Notes under the pieces: model-generated | What the model was told of the DNA's origin: nothing | Databases searched by the model: none | The model's input: the letters and a program-made list of their open reading frames with translations, nothing else | Assembly: GCF_011058315.1 (NCBI RefSeq) | Contig: NZ_CP049298.1 | Span: forward strand, 3,162,001-3,226,000 | From: Chryseobacterium sp. POL2 | Lineage (GTDB): Bacteria; Bacteroidota; Bacteroidia; Flavobacteriales; Weeksellaceae | Direction: 5' to 3' | DNA length: 64,000 nt | Part shown: piece after piece, positions 18,550 to 26,523 of the stretch | Position numbering within the stretch: position 1 is the stretch's first letter | Layout: each line of letters starts with the position of its first letter | Program-made: the position numbers and the translations under genes

Positions 18550-19032
18550 TTAATCTAAAATCATATTAACAGAAGTCCAAATTTCATTTCCGATTTGGAC
18601 TTCTTTTTTTATTTTGGGATTCAGTTTAAAACCAAATTTTTCGTAACATTTTATAGCGCCAATATTCCAATCAAACACATTAAGTTCGGCAGATTTATTT
18701 GGGAAATGTTGATAGCCAAAGTCGAGTAGTTGCTGCATGATTATTTGTCCGAGTCCCTTTCCGCGATGGTTTTCAGGGCCAATTAAAATACGGCCAAGCA
18801 AAAAAGTAGCGTCTTTTTCTAAAATTTGTGCATGACCAATAATGTTTTTGCTTTCTTCATCGAGTACAGAAAAAGCATTTCGTTTTGGATTTTTTAAATC
18901 TTCAAAAAATTGTTCTTCTGTTAAAGGAAAACTAAGAGCAGCACCAGCAAATTGCATCAAATACCGAGGGTTTTTAATCCAAGAATTTAATATTTTAAAA
19001 TCCTGATGTTCAAATGTTCTTAGCCGAATCAT
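18550..19032 (-). CDS. GNAT family N-acetyltransferase
   Basis: A 160-residue acetyltransferase. The acetyl-CoA loop is visible as ILIGPENHRGKGLGQIIMQQLLDFG (about 82-106), followed by NVFDWNIGAIKCYEKFGF, typical of the fold. Substrate cannot be inferred. Its start overlaps the end of the broken serine hydrolase by 4 nt. Confidence 0.82.
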   Translation of the reverse strand: MIRLRTFEHQDFKILNSWIKNPRYLMQFAGAALSFPLTEEQFFEDLKNPKRNAFSVLDEESKNIIGHAQILEKDATFLLGRILIGPENHRGKGLGQIIMQQLLDFGYQHFPNKSAELNVFDWNIGAIKCYEKFGFKLNPKIKKEVQIGNEIWTSVNMILD

Positions 19033-20074
19033 TGTTGTGGTAAATTAAGACGATTGTTGTAGATGATATCGATTAAATCATTTGCAAAATCGTTGCGTGG
19101 AGACATTTCTCCATTTATGGATAAGGCGATTGATATTTTGTTTTTATCATCATAAATCAAAATTGTACTCGTTCCTGAAGTTCCGCCCGTGTGACCCAAA
19201 AAATCAATATTATGGAATTTGAAAGCCATCAAACCGCGCCCATAAGTTTCTTTTCCGAGAATAGGTTTCATCTTTTTTAAGACTTTCAGTTTTGATGATT
19301 TTAGCATTGAATAAGGCGGTGATGAAACTGTTGATATCTTTCATAGATGATGAGATATCGCCAACTGCGGTAATGTTTTTAAAATAAAAATCCTTTTTGG
19401 TTTTCCAATTTCCATCTTCAAAAATATGAGAAAGATGGATGTTCTGAGGATTTTCTTCGGCAGAATGTGTATTCTTGAGTTTTAGTTTTTTGGTGATATT
19501 TTGTTTTAAAACTTCCGAAAAATTTTTGTTCGTTTTCTTTTCAATGATTTTTCCAAGAAGATAATATCCTGAGTTGGAATAGGAAATGCTGTCGTGGGGT
19601 GAGAACAATATAGCTTGTTTTTTGATTTCGTCAAGCAATTCTTTGTCGGTTCTTTCTTTGCCTAGCCATGGCGATTTACCATCTTTTTTTGAGGTAATTG
19701 CTGAGCCCGCTACTGTGTTCTAATAAGTTCTGAATGCTAATTTTATCGGCATTTTTGATGTCCGGGAAAAATTCTTCAAGTTTTGTATTAAGGCTAAGTT
19801 TTTGGTTTTCAATTAATTTAAAAACTAAAGTTGCTGTAAAAAGTTTGGTGACAGAACCTATTTGATAACGGACATTGTTGGATTTAATTTCACCAAAATT
19901 CTTTGCATACACTTCTTTTCCATCTTTTAAAATCGAAACAGTACCTATGTCCAGATTTTGTTTTTCTATATGGCTGAGGTAGGCATCTATTTTATCAGAA
20001 TTGATGTTTTGAGAACTTAGGTTTAGGCTTAATATTAAAAATACAAATATCGAAAAATAGGATTTGGAGATCAT
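19029..20074 (-). pseudogene. Serine hydrolase (class C beta-lactamase/PBP fold), two frameshifts
   Basis: Three overlapping frames together make one beta-lactamase-fold hydrolase. The first part (20074-19676) has a signal peptide and the SxxK motif in QIGSVTKLFTA; the second (to about 19270) has the YxN motif in YSNSGYYLLG; the third has HTGGTSGTS. In gene orientation the first break is at an A7 run (19684-19690) and the second at an A6 run near 19272-19277; deleting one A at each restores a continuous product of about 347 residues. It may be a decayed gene, phase-variable, or a homopolymer assembly error. Confidence 0.8.
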
Positions 20075-20183
20075 TTGGGGTTAAGTTTTTTTAATTATTA
20101 CAAAATTTAACTTCAATCAAAAATAGAAAACAAATTCAGTGTTTAATAGGCTTTTAAAAGTTTTTTTAGATTATTTATCCATT

Positions 20184-20203
20184 TACAAACGACTACAAAC
20201 GAT
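20184..20203 (+). promoter_or_regulatory. Tandem decamer upstream of the ssb gene
   Basis: Two head-to-tail copies of TACAAACGA(C/T), exactly 10 bp apart, about 110 nt before the ssb start. One-turn spacing is compatible with an operator. The rest of 20075-20314 has no clear TANNTTTG box; CAACTTTG near 20245 is the nearest. Confidence 0.35.
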
Positions 20204-20314
20204 TTTAAATACTTTTCTACCGACTAATATTTTTTTCTTCTTGCAACTTTGTCCCAGAGATTTAAGAAATCAACTAACGTCTTGAATCTAATGTTTAATT
20301 AAAATTTTAATATT

Positions 20315-20644
20315 ATGTCTTTAAGAAATCGCGTGACACTTATCGGTCGCACTGGCAAAGATGCAGAAATTCACACTTTCGAAAATGGATCAAAAAAAGC
20401 AAGTGTAAGTCTGGCTACATCAGATTTTTACATTAATCAAAACGGTGAAAAAGTGGAAGAAACGCAATGGCACAATCTCGTGGCATACGGAAAAGTGATT
20501 GATATTATTGAGCGTTATGTTCCCAAAGGAAAAGAAATCGCCATAGAAGGCAAAATTATGTACAGAAACTACGAAGACAAAGACGGGGTAAAACGACAAA
20601 TAACCGAAATCCGAGTTGAAGAAATTCTACTCCTTAGTAATTGA
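20315..20644 (+). CDS. ssb: Single-stranded DNA-binding protein (short paralogue)
   Basis: A 109-residue OB-fold SSB. The N-terminal block SLRNRVTLIGRTGKDAEI and the WHNLVAYGK core are clear. It ends at EEILLLSN, directly after the OB fold, and lacks the Gly/Pro linker and acidic DDDIPF-type tip that recruits repair proteins. It is therefore likely a secondary SSB rather than the housekeeping one (inference). Confidence 0.9.
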   Translation: MSLRNRVTLIGRTGKDAEIHTFENGSKKASVSLATSDFYINQNGEKVEETQWHNLVAYGKVIDIIERYVPKGKEIAIEGKIMYRNYEDKDGVKRQITEIRVEEILLLSN

Positions 20645-20656
20645 GAATTCAACAAA

Positions 20657-20690
20657 AAAGCGCAGAATTATTTATCTTCTTCTGCGCTTT
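20657..20690. terminator. Bidirectional terminator between ssb and the thioesterase
   Basis: Arms AAAGCGCAGAA (20657-20667) and 20680-20690 pair over 11 bp. The hairpin includes the last codons of the leftward thioesterase gene, so it serves both convergent genes. Confidence 0.7.
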
Positions 20691-21081
20691 CTTGATTTTT
20701 TAGTCGGTCGGATATATATTCGATTTGGGTCTTGCCGTGTGCCTTTGGTTTTCCATTTTCATCCAATGAGACCATTACAATTTTATCAATAGTAATGATG
20801 GTTTGTTGCGTCATTTTGTTACGAACCTCGCATCGCAAGGTTAAAGATGTGTGACCAAAGCTTACAGGATGCAAGCCGATCTCAATAATATCGCCTTGCT
20901 TTGCAGAATCGATAAAATTAATTTCGGACATATATTTGGTAACGGTTTTTGGATTTTCCAGCTGTATAATTGAATATAAAGCAGCTTCTTCATCAATCCA
21001 TTCCAAAAGACGACCTCCAAAAAGCGTGTGGTTGGGATTAAGATCTTCTGGTTTTATCCATTTTCGTGTGTGGTATTTCAT
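20668..21081 (-). CDS. Acyl-CoA thioesterase, hotdog fold (YciA-like)
   Basis: A 137-residue cytosolic hotdog thioesterase. The start is set at the ATG at 21081 (MKYHTRKWIKPEDLN), in preference to an in-frame start 7 codons upstream. The active-site region is NHTLFGGRLLEWIDEEAAL, with the usual Asn and Asp/Glu, and VSFGHTSLTLRCEV lies further on. It hydrolyses acyl-CoAs; chain length is not predictable. Confidence 0.85.
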   Translation of the reverse strand: MKYHTRKWIKPEDLNPNHTLFGGRLLEWIDEEAALYSIIQLENPKTVTKYMSEINFIDSAKQGDIIEIGLHPVSFGHTSLTLRCEVRNKMTQQTIITIDKIVMVSLDENGKPKAHGKTQIEYISDRLKNQESAEEDK

Positions 21082-21200
21082 AGTAAGATGATTTGTAGGC
21101 AAAACTATGATATTATCTTGGTTTTATCATGTTTTTGTGATGAAGATCTTCTATGATTTTAAGTTTAAAAATAGATGAATAATTAGAAATGAATAACAAA

Positions 21201-21229
21201 TTGAAAGTCTTAGATTATTAGTAACTTTG
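21201..21229 (+). promoter_or_regulatory. Promoter of hisS
   Basis: TTG (21201-21203), an 18-nt spacer and TAACTTTG (21222-21229), 29 nt before the ATG. A good match to the Flavobacteriia consensus. Confidence 0.65.
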
Positions 21230-21258
21230 CTTCCATCAAAAGAAGAATTTTCGACATA

Positions 21259-22617
21259 ATGAAACCGAGTTTAGCAAAAGGAACTAGAGATTTTACGGCA
21301 CAAGAAGTATTTCGTAGAAAATATATCATCAATAAATTACAAAAGAATTTTGAACTGTTTGGTTTTCAGCCTTTAGAAACACCAAGTTTTGAGAATCTAT
21401 CGACGCTTACAGGAAAATATGGTGAAGAAGGCGATCGCTTGATTTTTAAAATTCTTAATTCTGGGGATTATGCTGCAAAAACAAAAGATGAAGATTGGAC
21501 AGCGAAGAATTCGCAAAAATTAATTTCTCAAATTTCAGAAAAAGCACTTCGTTATGATTTGACAGTGCCTTTTGCAAGATTTGTAGCGATGAATCAAGGA
21601 CAATTAAGCTTCCCTTTCAAACGTTACCAAATTCAACCCGTTTGGCGTGCCGATCGTCCACAAAAAGGGCGTTACAGAGAATTTTATCAATGCGACGCCG
21701 ACGTTGTTGGAAGCACAAGCCTTTGGCAAGAAGTGGAATTATTGCAATTGTATTTTAAATCTTTTTCAGATTTAAAATTGCCAGTTAGCATCCACATGAA
21801 CAACCGAAAAATTCTTTCTGGATTGGCAGAATATGCTGGGATTTCTGAGCAACTTATTGACTTTACTGTAGCTTTGGATAAACTGGATAAAATAGGGAAG
21901 GACGGTGTTGTGAAAGAAATGCTCGAGAAAAATATCTCTCAGGAAGCTATTGAAAAACTGGATTTTCTTTTTGACCAAAGCGACGATGCGCTAGAAAATT
22001 TATTGAAATTAAAAGAGCGCTTCACAAACATTGAAATCGGAATGCAAGGTGTTGACGAGTTAGAATTTGTCATGTTGAAAGCGCGTGATTTGGGTATAGA
22101 TGCTGAAAGTTTGGTGTTCAATATCACTTTGGCGCGTGGACTGGATTATTATACAGGTGCGATTTTTGAAGTCAAAGCGGATGGCGTTGAGATAGGATCT
22201 ATCGGTGGCGGCGGTCGTTATGATAATCTTACAGAAGTTTTCGGCGTAAAAGATGTTCCAGGAATAGGGGTTTCTTTCGGTTTGGACAGAATTTATTTAG
22301 TTTTGGAAGAATTGGATTTATTCCCAAGTTTTAATGAAAACGGAATTCAGTATTTATTTGCCAACTATGGCGAAAAAGAAGCCATAGAATCCCTGAAAAT
22401 AATTACGCAATTACGCGAAAAAAATATAGCAGCAGAACTTTATCCTGAAGCCTCAAAGCTAAAAAAACAATTTACTTACGCAGAGAAAAAAGCAATTCCA
22501 AGTCTGGTTTTTTTAGGTGAAGAAGAAATTAAAAACGGAACGTTAACGATTAAAAATTTATCAAATGGCGAACAAAAAACAATACGCCAAGATGATTTTT
22601 TGAACATCGAATTATAA
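21259..22617 (+). CDS. hisS: Histidine--tRNA ligase
   Basis: Class II aminoacyl-tRNA synthetase of 452 residues charging tRNA-His. Motif 2 appears as [32 protein letters not shown] in pieces around residues 114-145; the histidine-specific [15 protein letters not shown] is near 291-305, and GGGGRYDNL near 317-325. The C-terminal anticodon-binding domain follows. The next gene starts 5 nt after the stop. Confidence 0.96.
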   Translation: MKPSLAKGTRDFTAQEVFRRKYIINKLQKNFELFGFQPLETPSFENLSTLTGKYGEEGDRLIFKILNSGDYAAKTKDEDWTAKNSQKLISQISEKALRYDLTVPFARFVAMNQGQLSFPFKRYQIQPVWRADRPQKGRYREFYQCDADVVGSTSLWQEVELLQLYFKSFSDLKLPVSIHMNNRKILSGLAEYAGISEQLIDFTVALDKLDKIGKDGVVKEMLEKNISQEAIEKLDFLFDQSDDALENLLKLKERFTNIEIGMQGVDELEFVMLKARDLGIDAESLVFNITLARGLDYYTGAIFEVKADGVEIGSIGGGGRYDNLTEVFGVKDVPGIGVSFGLDRIYLVLEELDLFPSFNENGIQYLFANYGEKEAIESLKIITQLREKNIAAELYPEASKLKKQFTYAEKKAIPSLVFLGEEEIKNGTLTIKNLSNGEQKTIRQDDFLNIEL

Positions 22618-22622
22618 ATAAA

Positions 22623-23333
22623 ATGCCGGCCTCAAAATCATTTCATGTCTTAAATGGTGATTGTTTATTAGAAAATTTACAATATGTTTTTGATAAAAAA
22701 AATACAATTGTTTGGAGAGAATGTTTGATAGAAGGTCCTGTTTTGATAAAAAACTTTTGGGCGAACAGAGAGAAATTTATTTTAGAAACTTATTCTGAAT
22801 GCAAAGGAATTTATAGTCGAAAAGTTATTTCAGAATTTCAAAATTTCCTCAATATCGATGCAAGTTCGGATGTTTATTTTTGGTTTGAAGACGATGTGTT
22901 TTGCCAAATAAATTTTTGGTTTTTATTAAGTCAGATTGATGCTAATAAAGAATTGAAGTTACACCGTGTTTTTCCAATACAAGACGAACAATGGAATGGT
23001 TTTTCTAGGTTGAAACCTACAGATGCCGAGGTGCTTTTGAAAACTTCCAAACCTATAAAATCAAAAGATTTAGAATTAGGAAAAAAACTTTGGAATGCTT
23101 ATTCGGAGGAAGATTTTAAAACTTTAGAATTATTAGCTAAAAGTGAAAATCAAATTTTCAGACAACTTGATGAAGTCGTTAAGGCTATTATAAAACTAAA
23201 GAGCGGAAATTTAAAAAAAGAGCTAAAACTAATCTATCAAACCGAAAAATCATTTGAAGAAAACTTTAAAATAATCCAATATCATTACGGAATTTATGGT
23301 TTTGGAGATTTACAAATCAAAAATCTAATATAA
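22623..23333 (+). CDS. DUF1835 domain-containing protein
   Basis: A 236-residue protein of uncharacterised family DUF1835. The N-terminal signature FHVLNGDCLLENL is followed by the conserved WRECLIEGP (about 35-43). The rest is helical and charged. It lies 5 nt after hisS, so it is cotranscribed, but this gives no clear functional hint. A strong terminator ends the pair. Confidence 0.75.
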   Translation: MPASKSFHVLNGDCLLENLQYVFDKKNTIVWRECLIEGPVLIKNFWANREKFILETYSECKGIYSRKVISEFQNFLNIDASSDVYFWFEDDVFCQINFWFLLSQIDANKELKLHRVFPIQDEQWNGFSRLKPTDAEVLLKTSKPIKSKDLELGKKLWNAYSEEDFKTLELLAKSENQIFRQLDEVVKAIIKLKSGNLKKELKLIYQTEKSFEENFKIIQYHYGIYGFGDLQIKNLI

Positions 23334-23334
23334 T

Positions 23335-23362
23335 AAAAAAGACGGCATTCGCCGTCTTTTTT
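23335..23362 (+). terminator. Terminator of hisS-DUF1835
   Basis: GACGGC-ATTC-GCCGTC with a flanking A6 before and T6 after, so the stem extends to 12 bp. It directly follows the stop codon. Confidence 0.9.
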
Positions 23363-23377
23363 ATTCTTTTTTTTCAG

Positions 23378-23614
23378 TTATTGAGCAGATTTTTCAACAT
23401 CTTGTTTCAATTCCGTCGCTTTATTTTTAACCTGGTCTACCGCATCGTTCGCCTTTGCTTTTAGGTCATTCCCAAATTTCGACAGGTTCTCTTTTGCTGT
23501 GTTAATCGTATCTTTCACCTTCTGTTGCTCTTCTGGCGTCGATTTTTTATACTTCCAATATGCCAAAGCGCCCAATCCTAACAAAGCCAATAAGCCATTC
23601 TTTTTAGATCCCAT
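23378..23614 (-). CDS. Small YtxH-like single-pass protein
   Basis: A 78-residue protein. Residues 6-20 (NGLLALLGLGALAYWKY) form one membrane segment; the rest is a long charged amphipathic helix of Lys, Asp, Ala and Val. This layout resembles YtxH/CsbD-like stress proteins of Bacteroidota. Function unknown. Confidence 0.7.
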   Translation of the reverse strand: MGSKKNGLLALLGLGALAYWKYKKSTPEEQQKVKDTINTAKENLSKFGNDLKAKANDAVDQVKNKATELKQDVEKSAQ

Positions 23615-23711
23615 AATGTATTGTTTTATAATTATTAAAAAACTAATTTAATTAAATAATACGAAATAATGTGCCAACTATTCATGTGGAAATCATAATA
23701 AAAAGTTAAAA

Positions 23712-23892
23712 TTTCGGCGTGCCCCTTTTTGTTTTTTGCTACACCAAAGCTTTGCTAAAAAACAAAAGGGTCGGTCTTCGCGCAGTCGCTGTTTTTTTTT
23801 CGAGGCTCCGCTTCGCTGCGCCATCTACACAAAAAACGAGCTCCAACAATGCGCTTCGCCCTCACGCAGGATTTGCCTTTTGTTTGAAAGTT
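23712..23892. repeat. GC-rich intergenic mosaic repeat
   Basis: Within the 322-nt gap 23615-23936 lies a segment unlike its AT-rich surroundings. GGCGTGCCCC at 23716 begins a hairpin (CCCTTTTTGTTTTTTGC pairing with GCTAAAAAACAAAAGGG at 23753-23769), then GGTCGGTCTTCGCGC, then a CCGCTTCGCTGCGCC block and CCCTCACGCAGG near 23868. It resembles the GGCGTGCC...CCCTCACGC intergenic repeats of Chryseobacterium and relatives (from memory). No transposase. Confidence 0.6.
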
Positions 23893-23936
23893 AGATTATT
23901 ATTTTTGAAAAAATAACAGACTTCTTTTAAATAAAC

Positions 23937-24941
23937 TTATTTAGTTGGATATTTTTGCATTAAAGCTTGTAAAATAGCCCAAGTTTCCAAATCCAAAATA
24001 CCATCGGTTTTTTCTGGCCTGAAATGATACTGAAAAGCTTCAATAGTTTGTTTGGTTTGTTTATCCCATACTGTTGTACTGTCAAGTTTGTAACCGAATT
24101 TATTTAAAGCAGTTTGTATTTTATAAATAAACTGTGGGGTATTGTACTGAGCTAGAAGATCCTCTTGAGTCATACTGTTAAGAAAAGCAAGCTTTGTTGC
24201 ATCATCATACCACATCCCGATTTGATACTCGTCGTATAATCTTTTCCATGGGAACATTGGCCCAGGATCTTGTTTTCTTGTTGGTGCAATGTCAGAATGT
24301 GCCAATATATTAGTTGGCGGAATATTATATCGCGATGCGATATCTTTTACAAGATTCGCGACTTTTTTGATTTGTTTTTCTGGAAAACCTGGAAAGATTT
24401 TAGTTCCTGTTGCGTTAGTAGTCCAGCCAGCATTTACGATTTCAATACCAATAGAAATGTCATTTAGGTTTTGGTCTGCTCGCCAATTGCTTACACCTGC
24501 ATGATAAGCACGTTTATTTTCATCAACCAAAAGATAGATTTCATTATCGTCATAAGAATTTACAAGATAATGTGCACTAACAGACTGTTGTGTTAAGACA
24601 GACGCAGATTTATCATTATCAAGAGCGGTGTAGTGTAAAATGACATAGCGTTGACGAAAATTCTGTGCAACAGCAGGGAAATAGGTTTTTACAACTTTAT
24701 AATGATTAGGTTTCGCTGCAACAATAGAGCCATAACTTATCGTATTGTCATTTTTTGTAATGTCTCCAATATTGACTTTATAAAAGTCCGCTTCTTCTTG
24801 TTTGATAGGTGGTTTTATTGGGATAATTGGTTGTGCAGTTGTAATAGGTTTGGGTGTTGCAACAACTTTTTTAGTGTTATTTTGGGAACCGCAAGAAACT
24901 AAGCTGATTCCTAATCCTATGACATATAATGAATTACGCAT
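23937..24941 (-). CDS. N-acetylmuramoyl-L-alanine amidase lipoprotein with peptidoglycan-binding domain
   Basis: A 334-residue AmpD-type (amidase_2) cell-wall amidase. The lipobox SLVSC puts the lipidated Cys at about 17. A low-complexity Pro/Lys linker follows. The catalytic domain (about 90-265) shows YVILHYTALDN, SAHYLVN, AYHAGVSNW, IGIEIVNAGW and LAHSDIAPTRKQDPGPMFPW with the zinc His and Asp ligands. A PG_binding_1 domain closes the protein (about 278-325). It probably acts at the outer membrane on peptidoglycan. Confidence 0.92.
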   Translation of the reverse strand: MRNSLYVIGLGISLVSCGSQNNTKKVVATPKPITTAQPIIPIKPPIKQEEADFYKVNIGDITKNDNTISYGSIVAAKPNHYKVVKTYFPAVAQNFRQRYVILHYTALDNDKSASVLTQQSVSAHYLVNSYDDNEIYLLVDENKRAYHAGVSNWRADQNLNDISIGIEIVNAGWTTNATGTKIFPGFPEKQIKKVANLVKDIASRYNIPPTNILAHSDIAPTRKQDPGPMFPWKRLYDEYQIGMWYDDATKLAFLNSMTQEDLLAQYNTPQFIYKIQTALNKFGYKLDSTTVWDKQTKQTIEAFQYHFRPEKTDGILDLETWAILQALMQKYPTK

Positions 24942-25002
24942 ACATGGGGCTTTTATTGTGTTTTACTGTGTCAAAAATATGAAAAAAAATTACAAAAATA
25001 AT

Positions 25003-25033
25003 TTGGTAGATATTAAAAAGTGTTCTATATTTG
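25003..25033 (+). promoter_or_regulatory. Promoter of the tRNA cluster
   Basis: TTG (25003-25005), a 20-nt spacer and TATATTTG (25026-25033), 47 nt before the first tRNA. A strong consensus match. Confidence 0.65.
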
Positions 25034-25080
25034 CACTCGCAATTCAGCAGTTAAACGATCATTAAAATTAAATAAAAGTA

Positions 25081-25165
25081 GGAGGGTTGCCGGAGTGGTT
25101 AACGGAGCAGTTTGCTAAACTGTCGACCCGAAAGGGTCGCGTGGGTTCGAATCCCACACCCTCCG
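25081..25165 (+). tRNA. tRNA-Ser (GCU)
   Basis: Acceptor stem GGAGGGT pairs with ACCCTCC (25158-25164), discriminator G. The anticodon loop TTGCTAA carries GCT. A long variable arm (GACCCGAAAGGGTC) and the T-loop GGGTTCGAATCCC are typical of class II tRNA-Ser. The 3' CCA is not encoded. Confidence 0.95.
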
Positions 25166-25181
25166 CACTTATATTATATTT

Positions 25182-25256
25182 CGGGGCGTAGCGTAGTCCG
25201 GTCATCGCGCCTGGTTTGGGACCAGGAGGTCGCAGGTTCGAATCCTGCCGCCCCGA
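25182..25256 (+). tRNA. tRNA-Pro (UGG), copy 1
   Basis: Acceptor CGGGGCG pairs with CGCCCCG, discriminator A. The anticodon loop TTTGGGA, between CCTGG and CCAGG stems, carries TGG. T-loop GGTTCGAATCC. No encoded CCA. Identical to the copy at 25416. Confidence 0.95.
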
Positions 25257-25288
25257 CTTTTTAAAAATAATGAGAGTAATCTCTGGAA

Positions 25289-25362
25289 GGGTGCGTAGCT
25301 CAGCTGGATAGAGCATCTGCCTTCTAAGCAGACGGTCACAGGTTCGAATCCTGTCGCGCTCA
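25289..25362 (+). tRNA. tRNA-Arg (UCU)
   Basis: Acceptor GGGTGCG pairs with CGCGCTC through two G-U pairs. D-loop AGCTCAGCTGGATAGAGC, anticodon loop CTTCTAA (TCT), T-loop GGTTCGAATCC. No encoded CCA. Confidence 0.95.
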
Positions 25363-25363
25363 C

Positions 25364-25397
25364 AAAAAAACTCACAACTTGTTTGTGAGTTTTTTTA
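25364..25397 (+). terminator. Terminator after tRNA-Arg
   Basis: A7-CTCACAA pairs with TTGTGAG-T7 over about 14 bp with a short loop. It would end the first tRNA transcript, so the second tRNA-Pro may have its own promoter or depend on readthrough. Confidence 0.85.
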
Positions 25398-25415
25398 TTA
25401 AAGTTTCGTTGACCT

Positions 25416-25490
25416 CGGGGCGTAGCGTAGTCCGGTCATCGCGCCTGGTTTGGGACCAGGAGGTCGCAGGTTCGAATCCTGCCGCCCCGA
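25416..25490 (+). tRNA. tRNA-Pro (UGG), copy 2
   Basis: A 75-nt copy with the same sequence as 25182-25256 (anticodon TGG). It lies after a terminator and directly before a hairpin shared with the convergent cydB gene. Confidence 0.95.
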
Positions 25491-25493
25491 CGG

Positions 25494-25527
25494 AAAAGCC
25501 ACTTCAATTTTGAAGTGGCTTTTTTTA
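25494..25527. terminator. Bidirectional terminator between tRNA-Pro and cydB
   Basis: AAAAGCCACTTCAA pairs with TTGAAGTGGCTTT around a 2-nt loop, with T-runs on the right and A's on the left. It lies between the convergent tRNA and cydB ends and touches the cydB stop. Confidence 0.85.
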
Positions 25528-26523
25528 TTGACGCCGCATCACGTAGATTAAATAAAACAAGAACGGAAGAATAAATAGAGAACCAATTAATAGCGCCCAA
25601 GCTAATGCGTTGATTGTTGCTTCTGGAGCTGCTTGGTCTAGTAAAGAATAGTGATTTCCGTTTCCTAATAAAACAATATTTGGATAATGTTGATAGGTCG
25701 CTGCAACCAAAATTAAAACCACTTGCAATCCCGCAAATAATCGGATGGGAAGAAGTTTTCGGATTTTCATGCAATAGAAAATTAAACCCAACAAAATCGT
25801 TGCAACAACAACGGCTGCCATTCCCAACGGTTTCGAAAATATCCACTGAAATAATGGAATTCCAGAATAATATGCTGCGCCAAAAACCAACGTTCCTGTT
25901 AAAACAACTAAGACCATTGCTTTTTTAGATTTTCCAATCATCATCGTTACTTCATCATCACTTCGGCTTTCTCTGATGGAAAGAATACACGCCAAATACG
26001 AACAAATCGCAATCGTGAAAAGTCCCACCGCAACACCAAAAAGATTGAGCCAACTAAAAATATAGAGATCCAAAAAGTTGGTTGCATCAGGATTAATTGA
26101 TGATGAAACGGTTGCTGCTGCAATAATGCCTAGAAAGAAGGGGGTCAACAAACTTGCCGCATAAAATATTCTGGAATACAAAACCTGCCATTGATCTTCT
26201 ACTGCATCATAATTCCGGAATGTAAAAGCCGTTCCACGAGCGATAATTCCGACCAACATCAATACCAACGGAATATGAAGATAGGTTGAAATTCCAGCAT
26301 AAATCTGCGGAAAACCTACAAATAAAACCACAATTGCGATAATCAACCACATATGATTGGCTTCCCAAACGGGCGCAATCGCATCGTGCATAATGTCGTG
26401 AACTTTCTTTTTCGTGTTTTTTCCAGCAAAAAGTTCGACAATTCCACCACCGAAATCCGCACCTCCAAAAACGACGTACAAACAAACTGAAAGCCATAAA
26501 AAGGCGATAACTACGTAGATCAT
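25525..26523 (-). CDS. cydB: Cytochrome bd ubiquinol oxidase subunit II
   Basis: A 332-residue integral membrane partner of CydA in the high-affinity quinol oxidase. About eight to nine hydrophobic helices are visible. The N-terminus VVIAFLWLSVCLYVVFGGADFGGGI and the conserved EANHMWLI (near 54-61) are family hallmarks. Its start overlaps the cydA stop by 4 nt, so translation is coupled. No cydX- or cydDC-like gene is seen nearby. Confidence 0.95.
   Translation of the reverse strand: MIYVVIAFLWLSVCLYVVFGGADFGGGIVELFAGKNTKKKVHDIMHDAIAPVWEANHMWLIIAIVVLFVGFPQIYAGISTYLHIPLVLMLVGIIARGTAFTFRNYDAVEDQWQVLYSRIFYAASLLTPFFLGIIAAATVSSSINPDATNFLDLYIFSWLNLFGVAVGLFTIAICSYLACILSIRESRSDDEVTMMIGKSKKAMVLVVLTGTLVFGAAYYSGIPLFQWIFSKPLGMAAVVVATILLGLIFYCMKIRKLLPIRLFAGLQVVLILVAATYQHYPNIVLLGNGNHYSLLDQAAPEATINALAWALLIGSLFILPFLFYLIYVMRRQ

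Noticed and set aside
23719-23916. Open frame of 65 codons in the intergenic repeat
   Set aside because: It covers the GC-rich repeat, has no family resemblance and no promoter, and its composition follows the repeat.
25068-25316. Leftward open frame across the tRNA genes
   Set aside because: It is antisense to tRNA-Ser, tRNA-Pro and tRNA-Arg and only reflects their open complement.
25436-25846. Leftward frame of 136 codons at the tRNA-Pro/cydB junction
   Set aside because: It runs through tRNA-Pro and out of frame through cydB, which has clear family motifs.
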